A stretch of DNA of 64,000 nt from an uncultured Lachnospiraceae bacterium (GCA_910576815.1 CAJTKA010000010.1:1-64000), one strand, 5' to 3'; shown: positions 15,615-24,218, counted from the first letter of the stretch. Notes: generated by a model from the sequence alone, not told the origin. Program-made: numbers and translations.

Positions 15615-16940
15615 GTGCGGATACAACTGCCTGAGAAAGTGACAAAGATCATAGAGACGCTGGAGGCAGCAGGGTTTGAGGCTTACGCGGTGGGCGGCTG
15701 TGTACGGGACTCCATTCTTGGGAGAAAGCCTGACGATTGGGATATCACCACTTCAGCAAAACCGGATCAGGTCAAGCACCTTTTCCAAAGAACGGTGGAT
15801 ACGGGGATCAAACACGGAACGGTGACGGTTCTTTTGGAAAGGGAAGGCTTTGAGGTCACGACCTATCGGATCGACGGCGCTTACGAGGACGGCAGACATC
15901 CAAGCGAGGTCTCTTTTACGGCCAGCCTGCGGGAGGATCTGCGGCGGCGGGACTTCACCATCAACGCCATGGCGTATAACGACAAAGAAGGTTTGGTGGA
16001 TCTCTACGGCGGCCTTACGGATCTTGAGGCAGGCGTGATTCGCTGCGTGGGAAAGGCGGTGGAGCGGTTTGATGAGGACGCTCTGCGGATGCTTAGGGCA
16101 GTACGGTTTTCCGCGCAGCTGGGTTTTTGGATCGAGGAGGAGACCAGAGCGGCGATTCGCTTACTTGCTCCCAATCTGCAAAAGATCAGTGCGGAGCGGA
16201 TTCAGGTGGAATTGGTAAAACTGGTGACTTCGCCGCATCCCGATTACCTGCGGACAGCGTATGAGCTTGGTATAACGGCGCAGATCCTGCCGGAGTTTGA
16301 CCTTTGCATGGAAACGCCGCAGCGGCATAAGCATCATTGTTATGATGTGGGGGAACATATTCTCCACGCCATGCTCTTTGTGGAGCCCGATAAGGAGTTA
16401 CGTTTGGGAATGCTCTTTCACGACATTGGCAAGCCGCAGACGTTGACGGTGGATGCGGACGGCACCACCCATAATAAAAAGCATCCTTATGAAGGAGAAA
16501 AGATCACCCGCAAGGTGATGCGGCGGCTCAAATTTGATAATGATACCACTGATAAGGTAACAAAACTGGTGCTCTATCATGATTACGATATTGCACCGAC
16601 AGAAGCGGGCGTACGGCGGGCGATCAACTGTATGGGAGAAGATATCTTTTCCTTGATTTTTACTGTGCGGCGGGCGGATATCGCGGCCCAGAGCGATTAT
16701 ATGCGAAAGGAGAAGCTTGAGAAAGTCGCTTACATAGAAAAACTGTATCAGACTATTTTAGAACATCAGGACGCGGTCAGCCTCAAAGACCTGGCTATTA
16801 CGGGGAGTGACCTGATCGCAGAAGGAATCCCGCCCGGGAGACAGATCGGGGAGAGACTGAACGCGCTGTTAGAGCGGGTGTTGGATGACCCTTCGTTAAA
16901 TGAGAGGGAGACTCTCCTCAGAATATGTAAAGAAATGTAA
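15615..16940 (+). CDS. cca: CCA tRNA nucleotidyltransferase
   Basis: A 441-residue class II nucleotidyltransferase that builds or repairs the tRNA 3' CCA end. The head domain has VGGCVRD near residue 27 and the metal-binding DDWDITT; the RRDFTINAMAY and neck motifs follow. A C-terminal HD domain (MLFHDIGKP near residue 267) is present, as in several clostridial enzymes, and could add phosphatase or phosphodiesterase activity. GTG at 15615 follows AAGGAAGGGAG. As the tRNA here lacks an encoded CCA, the enzyme is needed. Confidence 0.93.
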   Translation: MRIQLPEKVTKIIETLEAAGFEAYAVGGCVRDSILGRKPDDWDITTSAKPDQVKHLFQRTVDTGIKHGTVTVLLEREGFEVTTYRIDGAYEDGRHPSEVSFTASLREDLRRRDFTINAMAYNDKEGLVDLYGGLTDLEAGVIRCVGKAVERFDEDALRMLRAVRFSAQLGFWIEEETRAAIRLLAPNLQKISAERIQVELVKLVTSPHPDYLRTAYELGITAQILPEFDLCMETPQRHKHHCYDVGEHILHAMLFVEPDKELRLGMLFHDIGKPQTLTVDADGTTHNKKHPYEGEKITRKVMRRLKFDNDTTDKVTKLVLYHDYDIAPTEAGVRRAINCMGEDIFSLIFTVRRADIAAQSDYMRKEKLEKVAYIEKLYQTILEHQDAVSLKDLAITGSDLIAEGIPPGRQIGERLNALLERVLDDPSLNERETLLRICKEM

Positions 16941-16998
16941 TGAAATTCCCTTGCTGTTCATATGATGTAACAGTCAGAATCAGGCAGGGGGTATTTTT

Positions 16999-17985
16999 GT
17001 GAATGACAGAGCTGTTAGTTTATTGGATCAATATGAAATAGAGGTGCGCCGCACCTGGAAGGGGCGAGGGGCAATCCTGTGCGATTCCGACCGCGGTTTG
17101 CTTATCATGAAGGAGTACGGCGGCCCTGTGGAGAAGATTGCCTTTCAGCAATATCTGCTTGCACATATTCGTGAAAGGGGCACAGTGCGCGCGGAAACCC
17201 TTTTGCGGACAAAGGAAGATGAACTGATCGTCCGGGATCAGGACAGGACGGCGTACATTGTAAAAACATACTGTGAAGGGAAGGAATGCGACCATAAAAA
17301 TGCCAAAGAATGCGCTTTGGCGGTGGAAACTTTGGCGAAACTCCATGATGCCAGCGATCTGTCAGGAAGCGCGCAGCTTGAGGAACAGTCGATTTTTAAC
17401 ATGGAAAGCGAATATGAGAAACATAATCGCGAGTTAAAAAAAGTCCGAAAGTTTTTGCGGGAGAAAAGCCAAAAAACGGAATTTGAAATTTATTTGATGA
17501 AACATTATGACTATTTTCTGGATATTGCCTTGCAAATTACAGGTGATTTGCGTTATTATGCCTATGGGGAGAATTCTTATGCCTTCCCCATTGTGTGCCA
17601 TGGCGATTACCAGTATCACAATATTATTCAGACGGATGAAGGCAGTGTTCTCGTTAATTTTGAGAAATGCGTCAGAGATTATCCCGTCAGGGATCTCTAT
17701 CTGTTTATGAGAAAGCTTTTGGAAAAAAATAACTGGTCGCAGGCGCTTGGAGATCTGCTCCTTACGGGGTATAATGGAGTGAGACCTTTGAACGAGGGAG
17801 ATTACAGGCAGCTGTATCTTCGTTTTGCTTACCCGGAAAAGTTCTGGAAGATCGTGAACTTTTATTACAACAGCGGTAAAGCCTGGATTCCCGGCAGAAA
17901 TATGGAAAAACTGGAAAAACTGTTTGCACAGGAGAGAGAAAAGAAGCTCTTTTTGAAAAGTCTGTTCCCGTCCTGTGCGCCATAG
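16999..17985 (+). CDS. CotS-family spore coat / kinase-fold protein
   Basis: A 328-residue protein of the aminoglycoside-phosphotransferase fold, CotS/YutH type. The catalytic-loop equivalent is CHGDYQYHNII near residue 200, so HGDxxxxN is kept; the following metal Asp of active kinases is replaced (VNFEKC), as in many CotS proteins. Relatives are spore coat proteins. GTG 16999 with AGGGGG upstream is used. It is 21 bases from the PEGA lipoprotein gene, which suggests one operon. Confidence 0.82.
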   Translation: MNDRAVSLLDQYEIEVRRTWKGRGAILCDSDRGLLIMKEYGGPVEKIAFQQYLLAHIRERGTVRAETLLRTKEDELIVRDQDRTAYIVKTYCEGKECDHKNAKECALAVETLAKLHDASDLSGSAQLEEQSIFNMESEYEKHNRELKKVRKFLREKSQKTEFEIYLMKHYDYFLDIALQITGDLRYYAYGENSYAFPIVCHGDYQYHNIIQTDEGSVLVNFEKCVRDYPVRDLYLFMRKLLEKNNWSQALGDLLLTGYNGVRPLNEGDYRQLYLRFAYPEKFWKIVNFYYNSGKAWIPGRNMEKLEKLFAQEREKKLFLKSLFPSCAP

Positions 17986-18006
17986 AGGAAAGGATAAGAA
18001 TAGAAC

Positions 18007-19995
18007 ATGAGGATGCACAGAAGAATGACGAGCGCGGTCGCACTGCTGATGCTTGCAGCAATTACTTTGACCGGGTGTACCTCGGAGGCCAGCAATATCG
18101 GCGTCGCCAAGAATAAAGAAAATAATGTGGTGGATACGGGTTTTTCCGTGTCCACCGTGGGAAGTTATGACTCTGCAGACACGGCGGTGGTCCTGTCTAT
18201 AGACACGAACAATAAAGCCGTGTCCCTGATCAATATGGAAACGGGAAAACAGTACACCCTTTACTATGACGGCACTACCTATGTAAAAGATAAGTATGAA
18301 GGCGCCATGACGATCTCGCAGATCAAAGAAGGCGATATCGTAGATGTCATGTTTTTGAAAGGGAAAAAGAAGCTGGCAAGTATCCAGAAAAGCCCGAAGG
18401 CATGGGTGTATGACAGCATAAGCAATTATGATCTGGCGGGAGCCAATAAAACCGCCAGCATCGGTTCTAAGACCTATTCTTTGCCCGCAGGCGTAGTGGT
18501 ACTGTCGGAAGGACGCCGTATGGGGACAGAGGAAGTGGTGAGTCAGGATGAAGTGACCATTTCGGGTATTGACCATAAGATTTACAGCGTTAAGGTAGAT
18601 AAGGGGCATGGTTATCTGCGTCTGAAAAATGATCAGCCTGTCCTGGGCGGCTGGATTGAGGTGGGCAACCGTGTGATCCGCCAGATTACAGAGGACATGC
18701 TCTTGACCGTGCCAGAAGGAAGTTATCAGGTAGTGCTTGACAATCACGGTGTCGGCTGCATAAAGGAGATCACCGTAGAAAGAGGGAAGGAAGTACTGCT
18801 CGATGTGGGTGATGTGGAAATCGCGGAGGACAAGACCGGCATCATCCTCTTTGAGGTGACACCCGCAAGCGCAAAGATCAGTGTGGACGGAAAACCTGTG
18901 GAAGCCGGCACTGCGGTGGAACTGCGCTACGGGATTCATCAGGTCGTGGTGGAAGCAAATGGTTATGATACGCTCACCAAATATATTCAGGTAGGTTCGG
19001 AGCGCGCCGCGATCTCCTTTACGCTGGAGGAGACCCGTAAGTCAAATAGCAATGACCGCACGGTCAGCGGCAATAATGCAGAGCGCATCCCTTGGCAGGA
19101 TACGTTTGATTCTGCCGACAAGAACAGCATCAGCAAAAACGACCTTTCATCGCTGAGCCAGAATGCGCTGACGACTACTAATAACAATAAGGTATATGTG
19201 GATTCGCCCAAAGGAGTAGAGGTATTTCTGGATGGCAATTATGTAGGCGTTGCCCCTGTCCGTTTCACGAAATCTCCGGGCAGACATGAGATCACGCTGA
19301 AAAAGACCGGTTATAAGACAAAGAGCTATACGATCTATTTGGAGAATAACAGCAGGGATGAGACCTATTCCTTTTCCGACCTGGAAAAGGAAGGCAGTTC
19401 CAATAACGGCGGAAACAACGGTGATAAGAATCCTTCCAGCAGCGGAGGGACGACGGGAGGACCGCCGCCGGAGGCACCGGGTGAGGTCACATTCAGCATT
19501 ACACCGAATGATGCGATCGTCAGTGTGGATGGAACGCAGGTAGATATCAGTAAGGCAGTGGAATTGAGTTGTGGTTCGCATAAGATTCGCATTGAGAAGG
19601 AAGGCTATCAGACAATCGAGGAAACGATTCAGGTCGCATCGGGAGAGCAGATTAAGTCCTTTGACTTAAAGAGGATGATAGAAGTGTCGTTCCATATTTC
19701 GCCAAGTGACGCAACGCTTACGATAGACGGCAGCGCTACTTACGGCAGTGATGCAACAATCAAATTAGTCTGCGGAACACATAAGATAGAAATAAAGGCT
19801 GATGGATTTGAGACATATGGGCCACAGGATTTCGAAGTAAAAGAACATATGGAGCCTGTCAGCATTGTGCTTGAGCCGAAAAAGCCGCCCGAAGATCCAT
19901 CTGCCAGTGCGAATTCGTTGACCACAGAGAAGACCGTGATCAGCCAAGAATCCCATCCGATCCGAAACTTCTTTTCCTCCTTATTTAAGAGGTAA
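18007..19995 (+). CDS. PEGA-repeat lipoprotein
   Basis: A 662-residue surface protein. The signal peptide ends in lipobox LTGC with Cys24, so it should be lipid-anchored outside the membrane. After a ~200-residue N-terminal beta-rich region (KGKKKLASI, WVYDSISNYDL) come four PEGA-like beta repeats of ~65 residues, recognisable by xxVDGxxV...G.H.I.IxxxGY/FxT: around residues 278-342, 395-450, 495-557 and 557-622. Ser/Asn/Gly-rich linkers separate repeats 1-2 and 2-3. PEGA domains are thought to bind cell-wall or surface polymers. No enzymatic motif was found. It lies between cotS and mazG. Confidence 0.85.
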   Translation: MRMHRRMTSAVALLMLAAITLTGCTSEASNIGVAKNKENNVVDTGFSVSTVGSYDSADTAVVLSIDTNNKAVSLINMETGKQYTLYYDGTTYVKDKYEGAMTISQIKEGDIVDVMFLKGKKKLASIQKSPKAWVYDSISNYDLAGANKTASIGSKTYSLPAGVVVLSEGRRMGTEEVVSQDEVTISGIDHKIYSVKVDKGHGYLRLKNDQPVLGGWIEVGNRVIRQITEDMLLTVPEGSYQVVLDNHGVGCIKEITVERGKEVLLDVGDVEIAEDKTGIILFEVTPASAKISVDGKPVEAGTAVELRYGIHQVVVEANGYDTLTKYIQVGSERAAISFTLEETRKSNSNDRTVSGNNAERIPWQDTFDSADKNSISKNDLSSLSQNALTTTNNNKVYVDSPKGVEVFLDGNYVGVAPVRFTKSPGRHEITLKKTGYKTKSYTIYLENNSRDETYSFSDLEKEGSSNNGGNNGDKNPSSSGGTTGGPPPEAPGEVTFSITPNDAIVSVDGTQVDISKAVELSCGSHKIRIEKEGYQTIEETIQVASGEQIKSFDLKRMIEVSFHISPSDATLTIDGSATYGSDATIKLVCGTHKIEIKADGFETYGPQDFEVKEHMEPVSIVLEPKKPPEDPSASANSLTTEKTVISQESHPIRNFFSSLFKR

Positions 19996-20066
19996 GGCAT
20001 ACATAGTTTAGAAGATATCGTTAAGTGGAAGGGGAGCGTGTGTTAACGCTTTGGAATGAGGTTATT

Positions 20067-20771
20067 ATGGCAGAAAAAACATACACCTACGAGGAACTTC
20101 TTGAAATCATTGCTACTCTGCGCAGCGATAACGGCTGCCCTTGGGACAAGGTGCAGACACATGAGAGCTTAAAACCCTGTATGATGGAGGAGGCGGCGGA
20201 ACTGCTTGCCTCCATCCGCATTTATGACAAAACGGGAAATCCCGAAAACATGATCGAGGAGCTGGGCGATGTGCTGCTTCAAGTGGTCATGCACGCCCAG
20301 ATCGCGGCGGAAGAAGGTATCTTTACCATGGAAGATGTGGTGAACGAGGTCAGCCGCAAGATGGTAAGGCGTCATCCCCATGTGTTTGGCACGGGCGAAG
20401 CGGATACGCCTGCCGAGGTGCTTGTTAATTGGGAGGAGATCAAGAAGGAGGAGAAGAAAGACAAAGACTGGATCGCTTCTCCCTTGCAGGAGATCCCACA
20501 GGAGCTGCCGGCATTGACTAGAGCAGTCAAAGTAATGAAAAAGATAGACAAGCATTATGAAAAGGGAAACACCTATGAGCAGGATACGACGGTGATCGGT
20601 GAGCTGGCGGCGGCCCTGCAAACGTGCGAGCCGGGGAAGGACGATGAGAGACTACAAACATTGGTCGGAGATCTTCTCCTGCGCATCAGCGATGTGGCAA
20701 GGATAGCGGGAATACCGCAGGAGCAGTTGCTGAGAGACCGCGTTGACGATTTAATTGATAAATATGAATGA
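20067..20771 (+). CDS. mazG: Nucleoside triphosphate pyrophosphohydrolase MazG
   Basis: A 234-residue all-alpha pyrophosphohydrolase that hydrolyses NTPs, including aberrant ones, to NMP and PPi. The signatures NGCPWDKVQTHESL and EEAAELLASI...ENMIEELGDVLLQVVMHA carry the EExxE and ExxD metal ligands. ATG 20067 gives the family N-terminus; the open frame begins at GTG 20025 and the true start is uncertain. In Bacillus the homologue yabN heads the same yabO-divIC-spoIIE neighbourhood, which supports the call. Confidence 0.92.
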   Translation: MAEKTYTYEELLEIIATLRSDNGCPWDKVQTHESLKPCMMEEAAELLASIRIYDKTGNPENMIEELGDVLLQVVMHAQIAAEEGIFTMEDVVNEVSRKMVRRHPHVFGTGEADTPAEVLVNWEEIKKEEKKDKDWIASPLQEIPQELPALTRAVKVMKKIDKHYEKGNTYEQDTTVIGELAAALQTCEPGKDDERLQTLVGDLLLRISDVARIAGIPQEQLLRDRVDDLIDKYE

Positions 20772-20852
20772 TTATCTGCAAATATTCTGACAATTAGAGA
20801 AATATTCGTCTGATGGTTAATTTACATAACGACAGAAAGAGAAAGAATCCCG

Positions 20853-20880
20853 AAAAATGCCGTAAAAATGGCATTTTTTG
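20853..20880 (+). terminator. mazG terminator
   Basis: AAAAATGCC (20853-20861) pairs with GGCATTTTTT (20870-20879), giving a stem that runs into the T-run. Confidence 0.85.
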
Positions 20881-20881
20881 C

Positions 20882-20935
20882 TTGACAAGCCTGTTAAAAG
20901 AAGCTATAAATATATATAGGTTTCCGAGGGAAACC
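20882..20935 (+). promoter_or_regulatory. hup promoter and 5'-end hairpin
   Basis: TTGACA (20882-20887), a 17-base spacer and TATAAA (20905-20910) form a near-consensus sigma-A promoter. Transcription should start near 20917, directly before GGTTTCC-GAG-GGAAACC (20919-20935), so the mRNA would begin with a perfect 7-bp hairpin, a known way to protect 5' ends from decay. Confidence 0.85.
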
Positions 20936-20973
20936 AGAAATCAGATAACTCATTTTAAGAGGAGGAGTTCAAA

Positions 20974-21249
20974 ATGAACAAGACAGAGTTAGTTGCAGCA
21001 ATGGCTGATCAGGCAGGCTTATCTAAGAAGGATGCAGAGAAGGCGCTGAAGGCATTCACGGATGTGGTTGCTGACGAGCTGAAGAAGGATGGCAAGGTGC
21101 AGTTAGTTGGCTTTGGTACCTTCGAGGTTTCCAAGAGAGCAGCTAGAGAGGGTAGAAATCCTCAGAGCGGCGCGGTTATGAAGATCGCAGCATCCAAGGC
21201 TCCCAAGTTTAAGGCTGGTAAGGCTTTAAAGGATATGCTCAACGCATAA
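20974..21249 (+). CDS. hup: HU-family DNA-binding protein
   Basis: A 91-residue histone-like protein that bends and compacts DNA as a dimer. It has the complete HU fold: MNKTELVAAMADQAGLSKKDAEKAL helices, GFGTFEVSKRAAREGRNPQ arm with the Pro that intercalates DNA, and a Lys-rich end. AGGAGG precedes ATG 20974. A strong promoter and terminator bracket it as a single-gene unit, as expected for an abundant protein. Confidence 0.97.
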   Translation: MNKTELVAAMADQAGLSKKDAEKALKAFTDVVADELKKDGKVQLVGFGTFEVSKRAAREGRNPQSGAVMKIAASKAPKFKAGKALKDMLNA

Positions 21250-21270
21250 TGATAGTTTAGGAAGCTGATG

Positions 21271-21303
21271 AGGCCTGTGTGCAATGCATACAGGCCTTTT
21301 TTT
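21271..21303 (+). terminator. hup terminator
   Basis: AGGCCTGT (21271-21278) pairs with ACAGGCCT (21290-21297), followed by seven T residues. Confidence 0.92.
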
Positions 21304-21331
21304 CCGCGTATAAGATTCCGCTTATACGCGG
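21304..21331 (+). repeat. Perfect 11-bp inverted repeat before rqcP
   Basis: CCGCGTATAAG (21304-21314) and CTTATACGCGG (21321-21331) with a 6-base loop, directly after the hup T-run and 16 bases before the rqcP ATG. Its outer CCGCG-y-ATAAG also begins the element at 28487, again directly after a terminator T-run. Confidence 0.6.
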
Positions 21332-21347
21332 AAGGAAAGGAGAATAA

Positions 21348-21590
21348 ATGAGACTTGACAAATATTTAAAGGTATCGCGGCTCATCAAGCGGCGCACGGT
21401 GGCAAACGAGGCTTGCGATGCGGGCAGGGTGTTCATCAATGACAAACCCGCCAAGGCATCTGCCAATGTAAAGGCAGGAGACATTATCACCATACAGTTT
21501 GGAAATAAGGAGGTTAAGGTAGAAGTGCTCACAGTACAGGAGACCGTGCGCAAGGAGGAAGCGAAAGAGCTGTTTCGTTATCTGACTTGA
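21348..21590 (+). CDS. rqcP: S4-domain RNA-binding protein RqcP
   Basis: An 80-residue S4-fold protein (MRLDKYLKVSRLIKRRTVANEACDAGRVFIND) homologous to B. subtilis YabO/RqcP. That protein binds stalled 50S subunits with RqcH and helps C-terminal alanine tailing of stuck nascent chains. GAAAGGAG precedes the ATG. It stands at the same place as in Bacillus, after mazG and before yabP. Confidence 0.9.
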   Translation: MRLDKYLKVSRLIKRRTVANEACDAGRVFINDKPAKASANVKAGDIITIQFGNKEVKVEVLTVQETVRKEEAKELFRYLT

Positions 21591-21626
21591 GGAAACACTG
21601 TTTCACCGGTACTTCCCCGGTAAAAG

Positions 21627-21655
21627 GCATATTTTAGTGAGATCAGACATACATT
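21627..21655 (+). promoter_or_regulatory. Sigma-E type sporulation promoter before yabP
   Basis: GCATATT (21627-21633), exactly 14 bases, then CATACATT (21648-21655). Both boxes match the Bacillus sigma-E consensus (KMATATT and CATACANT) at all defined positions, with a permitted spacer. It lies 41 bases before yabP, which is sigma-E dependent in Bacillus. Confidence 0.85.
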
Positions 21656-21695
21656 ACATCAGTACCGTAAACAGGACGGAAGCAGGAGGGCGTGT

Positions 21696-21986
21696 ATGGA
21701 AGATCTAAACAGCGGCGCAAAAAGGCTGCATAAGTTGATGCTCACAGGCAGGAAGACCTGTGCTCTGAGCGGCGTAAATGATGTGCTTTCCTTTGATGTA
21801 AATGAGATCCTGTTGGAAACGGAACAGGGGATGTTGATGATCAAAGGCGCAGAGCTGCATGTGAGCCGCCTGTCTCTGGACAAGGGCGAGGTGGATATTG
21901 ACGGACGCATTGACAGTTTTACCTACTCGGAGGGCGCAGGGTACGGCGCGAAGGGCGAATCTCTGTTTGCGAGGCTGTTTAAATGA
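21696..21986 (+). CDS. yabP: Sporulation protein YabP
   Basis: A 96-residue YabP/YqfC-family protein (GRKTCALSGVNDVLSFDVNEILLETEQGMLMIKGAELHV), beta-rich and without a signal. It is needed for sporulation in Bacillus, probably in the mother cell with YabQ; the biochemical role is unknown. AGGAGGG stands upstream of ATG 21696. The preceding sigma-E promoter and the 15-base gap to yabQ support a mother-cell operon. Confidence 0.93.
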   Translation: MEDLNSGAKRLHKLMLTGRKTCALSGVNDVLSFDVNEILLETEQGMLMIKGAELHVSRLSLDKGEVDIDGRIDSFTYSEGAGYGAKGESLFARLFK

Positions 21987-22001
21987 CGGAAGGGGTAGGA
22001 T

Positions 22002-22490
22002 ATGAGCCGGGAGATCGTGCAGGAACTCACCTTTTTTGCGCATTCTGTCCTTATGGGGGTAGTCATTACCTTTGTCTATGACTGGATTTATGTGCTGCGC
22101 AGGCTGATGAAACATGGAGCCGTCATGACCTCTCTGGAGGATCTGTTTTTTTGGCTGGCATGCGGGATCGCTGTCTTTTATATGCTCTATCGGGAGAATG
22201 ATGGGACGCTGCGGTGGTTTGCCGTATTAGGCGCTGCGATAGGGATGTTTTTTTATAAGCTGATCATTCGGGATGGGTTTATAAATGTTATGTCAACATG
22301 CCTACACAAGATTATGTGGTTTCTATCTCGCGTCCTACTAATTGTGCTAAAACCTCTCAAATGCCTATTTTGTGCGGGGAAAACACTTGTTCTACAAATG
22401 GCAAAAAGTTTGGAAAAATGTAAAAAAATTATTAAAAAGCGGTTGACGGTTTGCATAAAAACCCTTAGAATGGTTTTATGTAAACATTGA
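22002..22490 (+). CDS. yabQ: Spore cortex biosynthesis protein YabQ
   Basis: A 162-residue membrane protein with four hydrophobic segments in its first ~115 residues (ELTFFAHSVLMGVVITFVYDW, LEDLFFWLACGIAVFYMLY, FAVLGAAIGMFFY, CLHKIMWFLSRVLLIVL) and a lysine-rich cytosolic tail. YabQ is required for cortex formation in Bacillus. The last third of the gene is noticeably AT-rich compared with the first part. Confidence 0.9.
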   Translation: MSREIVQELTFFAHSVLMGVVITFVYDWIYVLRRLMKHGAVMTSLEDLFFWLACGIAVFYMLYRENDGTLRWFAVLGAAIGMFFYKLIIRDGFINVMSTCLHKIMWFLSRVLLIVLKPLKCLFCAGKTLVLQMAKSLEKCKKIIKKRLTVCIKTLRMVLCKH

Positions 22491-22518
22491 TGGTGCCAGA
22501 GAGGGGAATATTGAAAGC

Positions 22519-22824
22519 ATGGCAGGAAAAGCAGCATATCGGAAAAGGCGGCAGAACAGACTGGCCATGCTTTTAGTTACCACTGTGGTGTTGATGATGA
22601 TGCTTGTGGTCACCTTTAAGAGTGTGGAGCTGCGGGAGAAACGGGCAGCTTACCGGGCGAGGGAAGAAGCCCTGCTTCAAGAGATCGCATTGGAGGAGGA
22701 GAGGTCTGCCGAGATAGAAGAATACGGAAAGTACACGCAGACTAAGAAATTCGTGGAGGAAGTCGCGAAAGAGAAGTTAGGTCTGGTGTACGAGGGAGAG
22801 ATTATTTTTAAGGATGAAAAATAG
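22519..22824 (+). CDS. divIC: Septum formation initiator DivIC
   Basis: A 101-residue bitopic protein of the DivIC/FtsB family: basic cytosolic start, one membrane helix (residues ~14-34, MLLVTTVVLMMMLVVTF), then a coiled coil (REKRAAYRAREEALLQEIALEEERSAEIEEY) and the short conserved EVAKEKLGLVYEGEIIFK end. With FtsL and DivIB it activates septal peptidoglycan synthesis. Position between yabQ and spoIIE is the same as in Bacillus. Confidence 0.93.
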   Translation: MAGKAAYRKRRQNRLAMLLVTTVVLMMMLVVTFKSVELREKRAAYRAREEALLQEIALEEERSAEIEEYGKYTQTKKFVEEVAKEKLGLVYEGEIIFKDEK

Positions 22825-22985
22825 ACAGATTTTGGAGGCGTCCGAGATCTGTCTTCGTTTTTTTACAAAAGAATGTGAGAAAGAATCATAACCCTTCATT
22901 TCTTTTCATATATATGTGTAAGACGGACCGTGCGGCGTTTTTGCTTTGCCGGGACAGGCATTCAGGCTGGGAAGGGAGCATATTT

Positions 22986-24218
22986 ATGAAAAAACAGATG
23001 CAGCTGAAAGAAGATGACAGGGTGGAGATCATACCGGAGTATGGGAGACAGAAGCTTTTAAGCTGCGCAGAGTCCTTTCGGGATCTGGCGGAGCTTTTCG
23101 AGGATGGGCAGGCTGATGAGACGGCAGCGGACGAACCTGTGGACAGGCAGGAATATCTTTGCAAAAGGCGGATGCAGGAGAATCAGGGGCTGATCGCGGA
23201 ACATTTGAAGGAAATGTCGCATATTTTGGCGACGGTGGCCAGGGAAACCTGCCGATGTCATCCCATGGGGGAACGACGTTTCAGGCAAATGTCCCTGCTT
23301 CTCAAGGAATCGGGCATCCTGCTTCAAAATTATCTTGAGTTGGAGCACGAGGACGGGCGGCGCGAGATCAGCCTTACCTTGCGGCAGGCTGGGAAAAGAA
23401 GGACTCGATTCGGGGAGTTGGAACATATTTCTACGGAGGATGTAGCGGATTATCTGTCGGTGGCTATGAACCGCAGGCTGTGCATGGCGAAAAATACGCC
23501 GCCGTATCTGACGGAAGAATATAATACCTATTATTTTTTGGAAGAACCGTCCTATCATCTGCTCACAGGGTTTGCCAGAGCGGTCAAGGAATCAGAGAAG
23601 GTGTCAGGGGACAGTTATTCTTTCTGCGAAGTAGAAACAGGAAGGCTTTTGGTGCTTCTATCGGACGGAGTCGGTTCCGGGGAGGCTGCCCGCCGGGAAT
23701 CTGAGCGAGTGATCGAGATGATGGAGCGCTTTTTGGAGGCGGGATTTGGCAAGGAGACGGCGGTACAGATGGTGAATGGCGCACTGGTGACGTCGGGGCA
23801 GGAGCAGGCCATGTCCACGCTGGATGTTTGTGATATCGATCTGTACACAGGGAATTGCGAGTTTTTAAAAATGGGTGCGGCTTGTACCTATATTAAAAGA
23901 GGTCGGCTGGTGGACAGGCTTTCCGCGCAGAGTCTTCCCTTAGGGGTGTTTGGGGAGATGAGTTCGGAACTCCAGACAAGAACGCTTCTGAGTGGGGACT
24001 ATGTGATCATGCTTTCGGACGGTGTGTTGGAGGCGCTTTCCGAAGGGGTTGGAGAGCAGATGCTCCCGGAGATTATTGGCAGGATGGAATATCAGAATCC
24101 CGGGGAGATTGCCAATCAGATCCTTGCCTATGCGATCGGGCAGAGCAAAGGACGGATCAGAGACGATATGACGGTGCTTGTGGCGGGAATTTGGGACCAA
24201 GAGGATGATATCCCATAA
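22986..24218 (+). CDS. SpoIIE-type PP2C phosphatase lacking the membrane domain
   Basis: A 410-residue protein equal to the central and C-terminal parts of SpoIIE. Residues ~1-170 resemble the SpoIIE linker (HLKEMSHILATVARET); residues ~190-405 are the PP2C domain with SGDSYSF, LSDGVGSG, STLDVCDIDLYTG, SLPLGVF, LSDGVLEA and RDDMTVLV metal/catalytic blocks. SpoIIE dephosphorylates SpoIIAA to release sigma-F in the forespore. The usual ten-helix membrane domain is absent, and only 160 bases separate divIC from this start, so it is not just mis-started. GGAAGGGAG precedes ATG 22986. Confidence 0.85.
   Translation: MKKQMQLKEDDRVEIIPEYGRQKLLSCAESFRDLAELFEDGQADETAADEPVDRQEYLCKRRMQENQGLIAEHLKEMSHILATVARETCRCHPMGERRFRQMSLLLKESGILLQNYLELEHEDGRREISLTLRQAGKRRTRFGELEHISTEDVADYLSVAMNRRLCMAKNTPPYLTEEYNTYYFLEEPSYHLLTGFARAVKESEKVSGDSYSFCEVETGRLLVLLSDGVGSGEAARRESERVIEMMERFLEAGFGKETAVQMVNGALVTSGQEQAMSTLDVCDIDLYTGNCEFLKMGAACTYIKRGRLVDRLSAQSLPLGVFGEMSSELQTRTLLSGDYVIMLSDGVLEALSEGVGEQMLPEIIGRMEYQNPGEIANQILAYAIGQSKGRIRDDMTVLVAGIWDQEDDIP

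Noticed and set aside
17434..18939. A 501-codon open frame on the minus strand
   Set aside because: It lies antisense to cotS and the PEGA lipoprotein, which have clear motifs and ribosome sites; its product has no recognisable domain.
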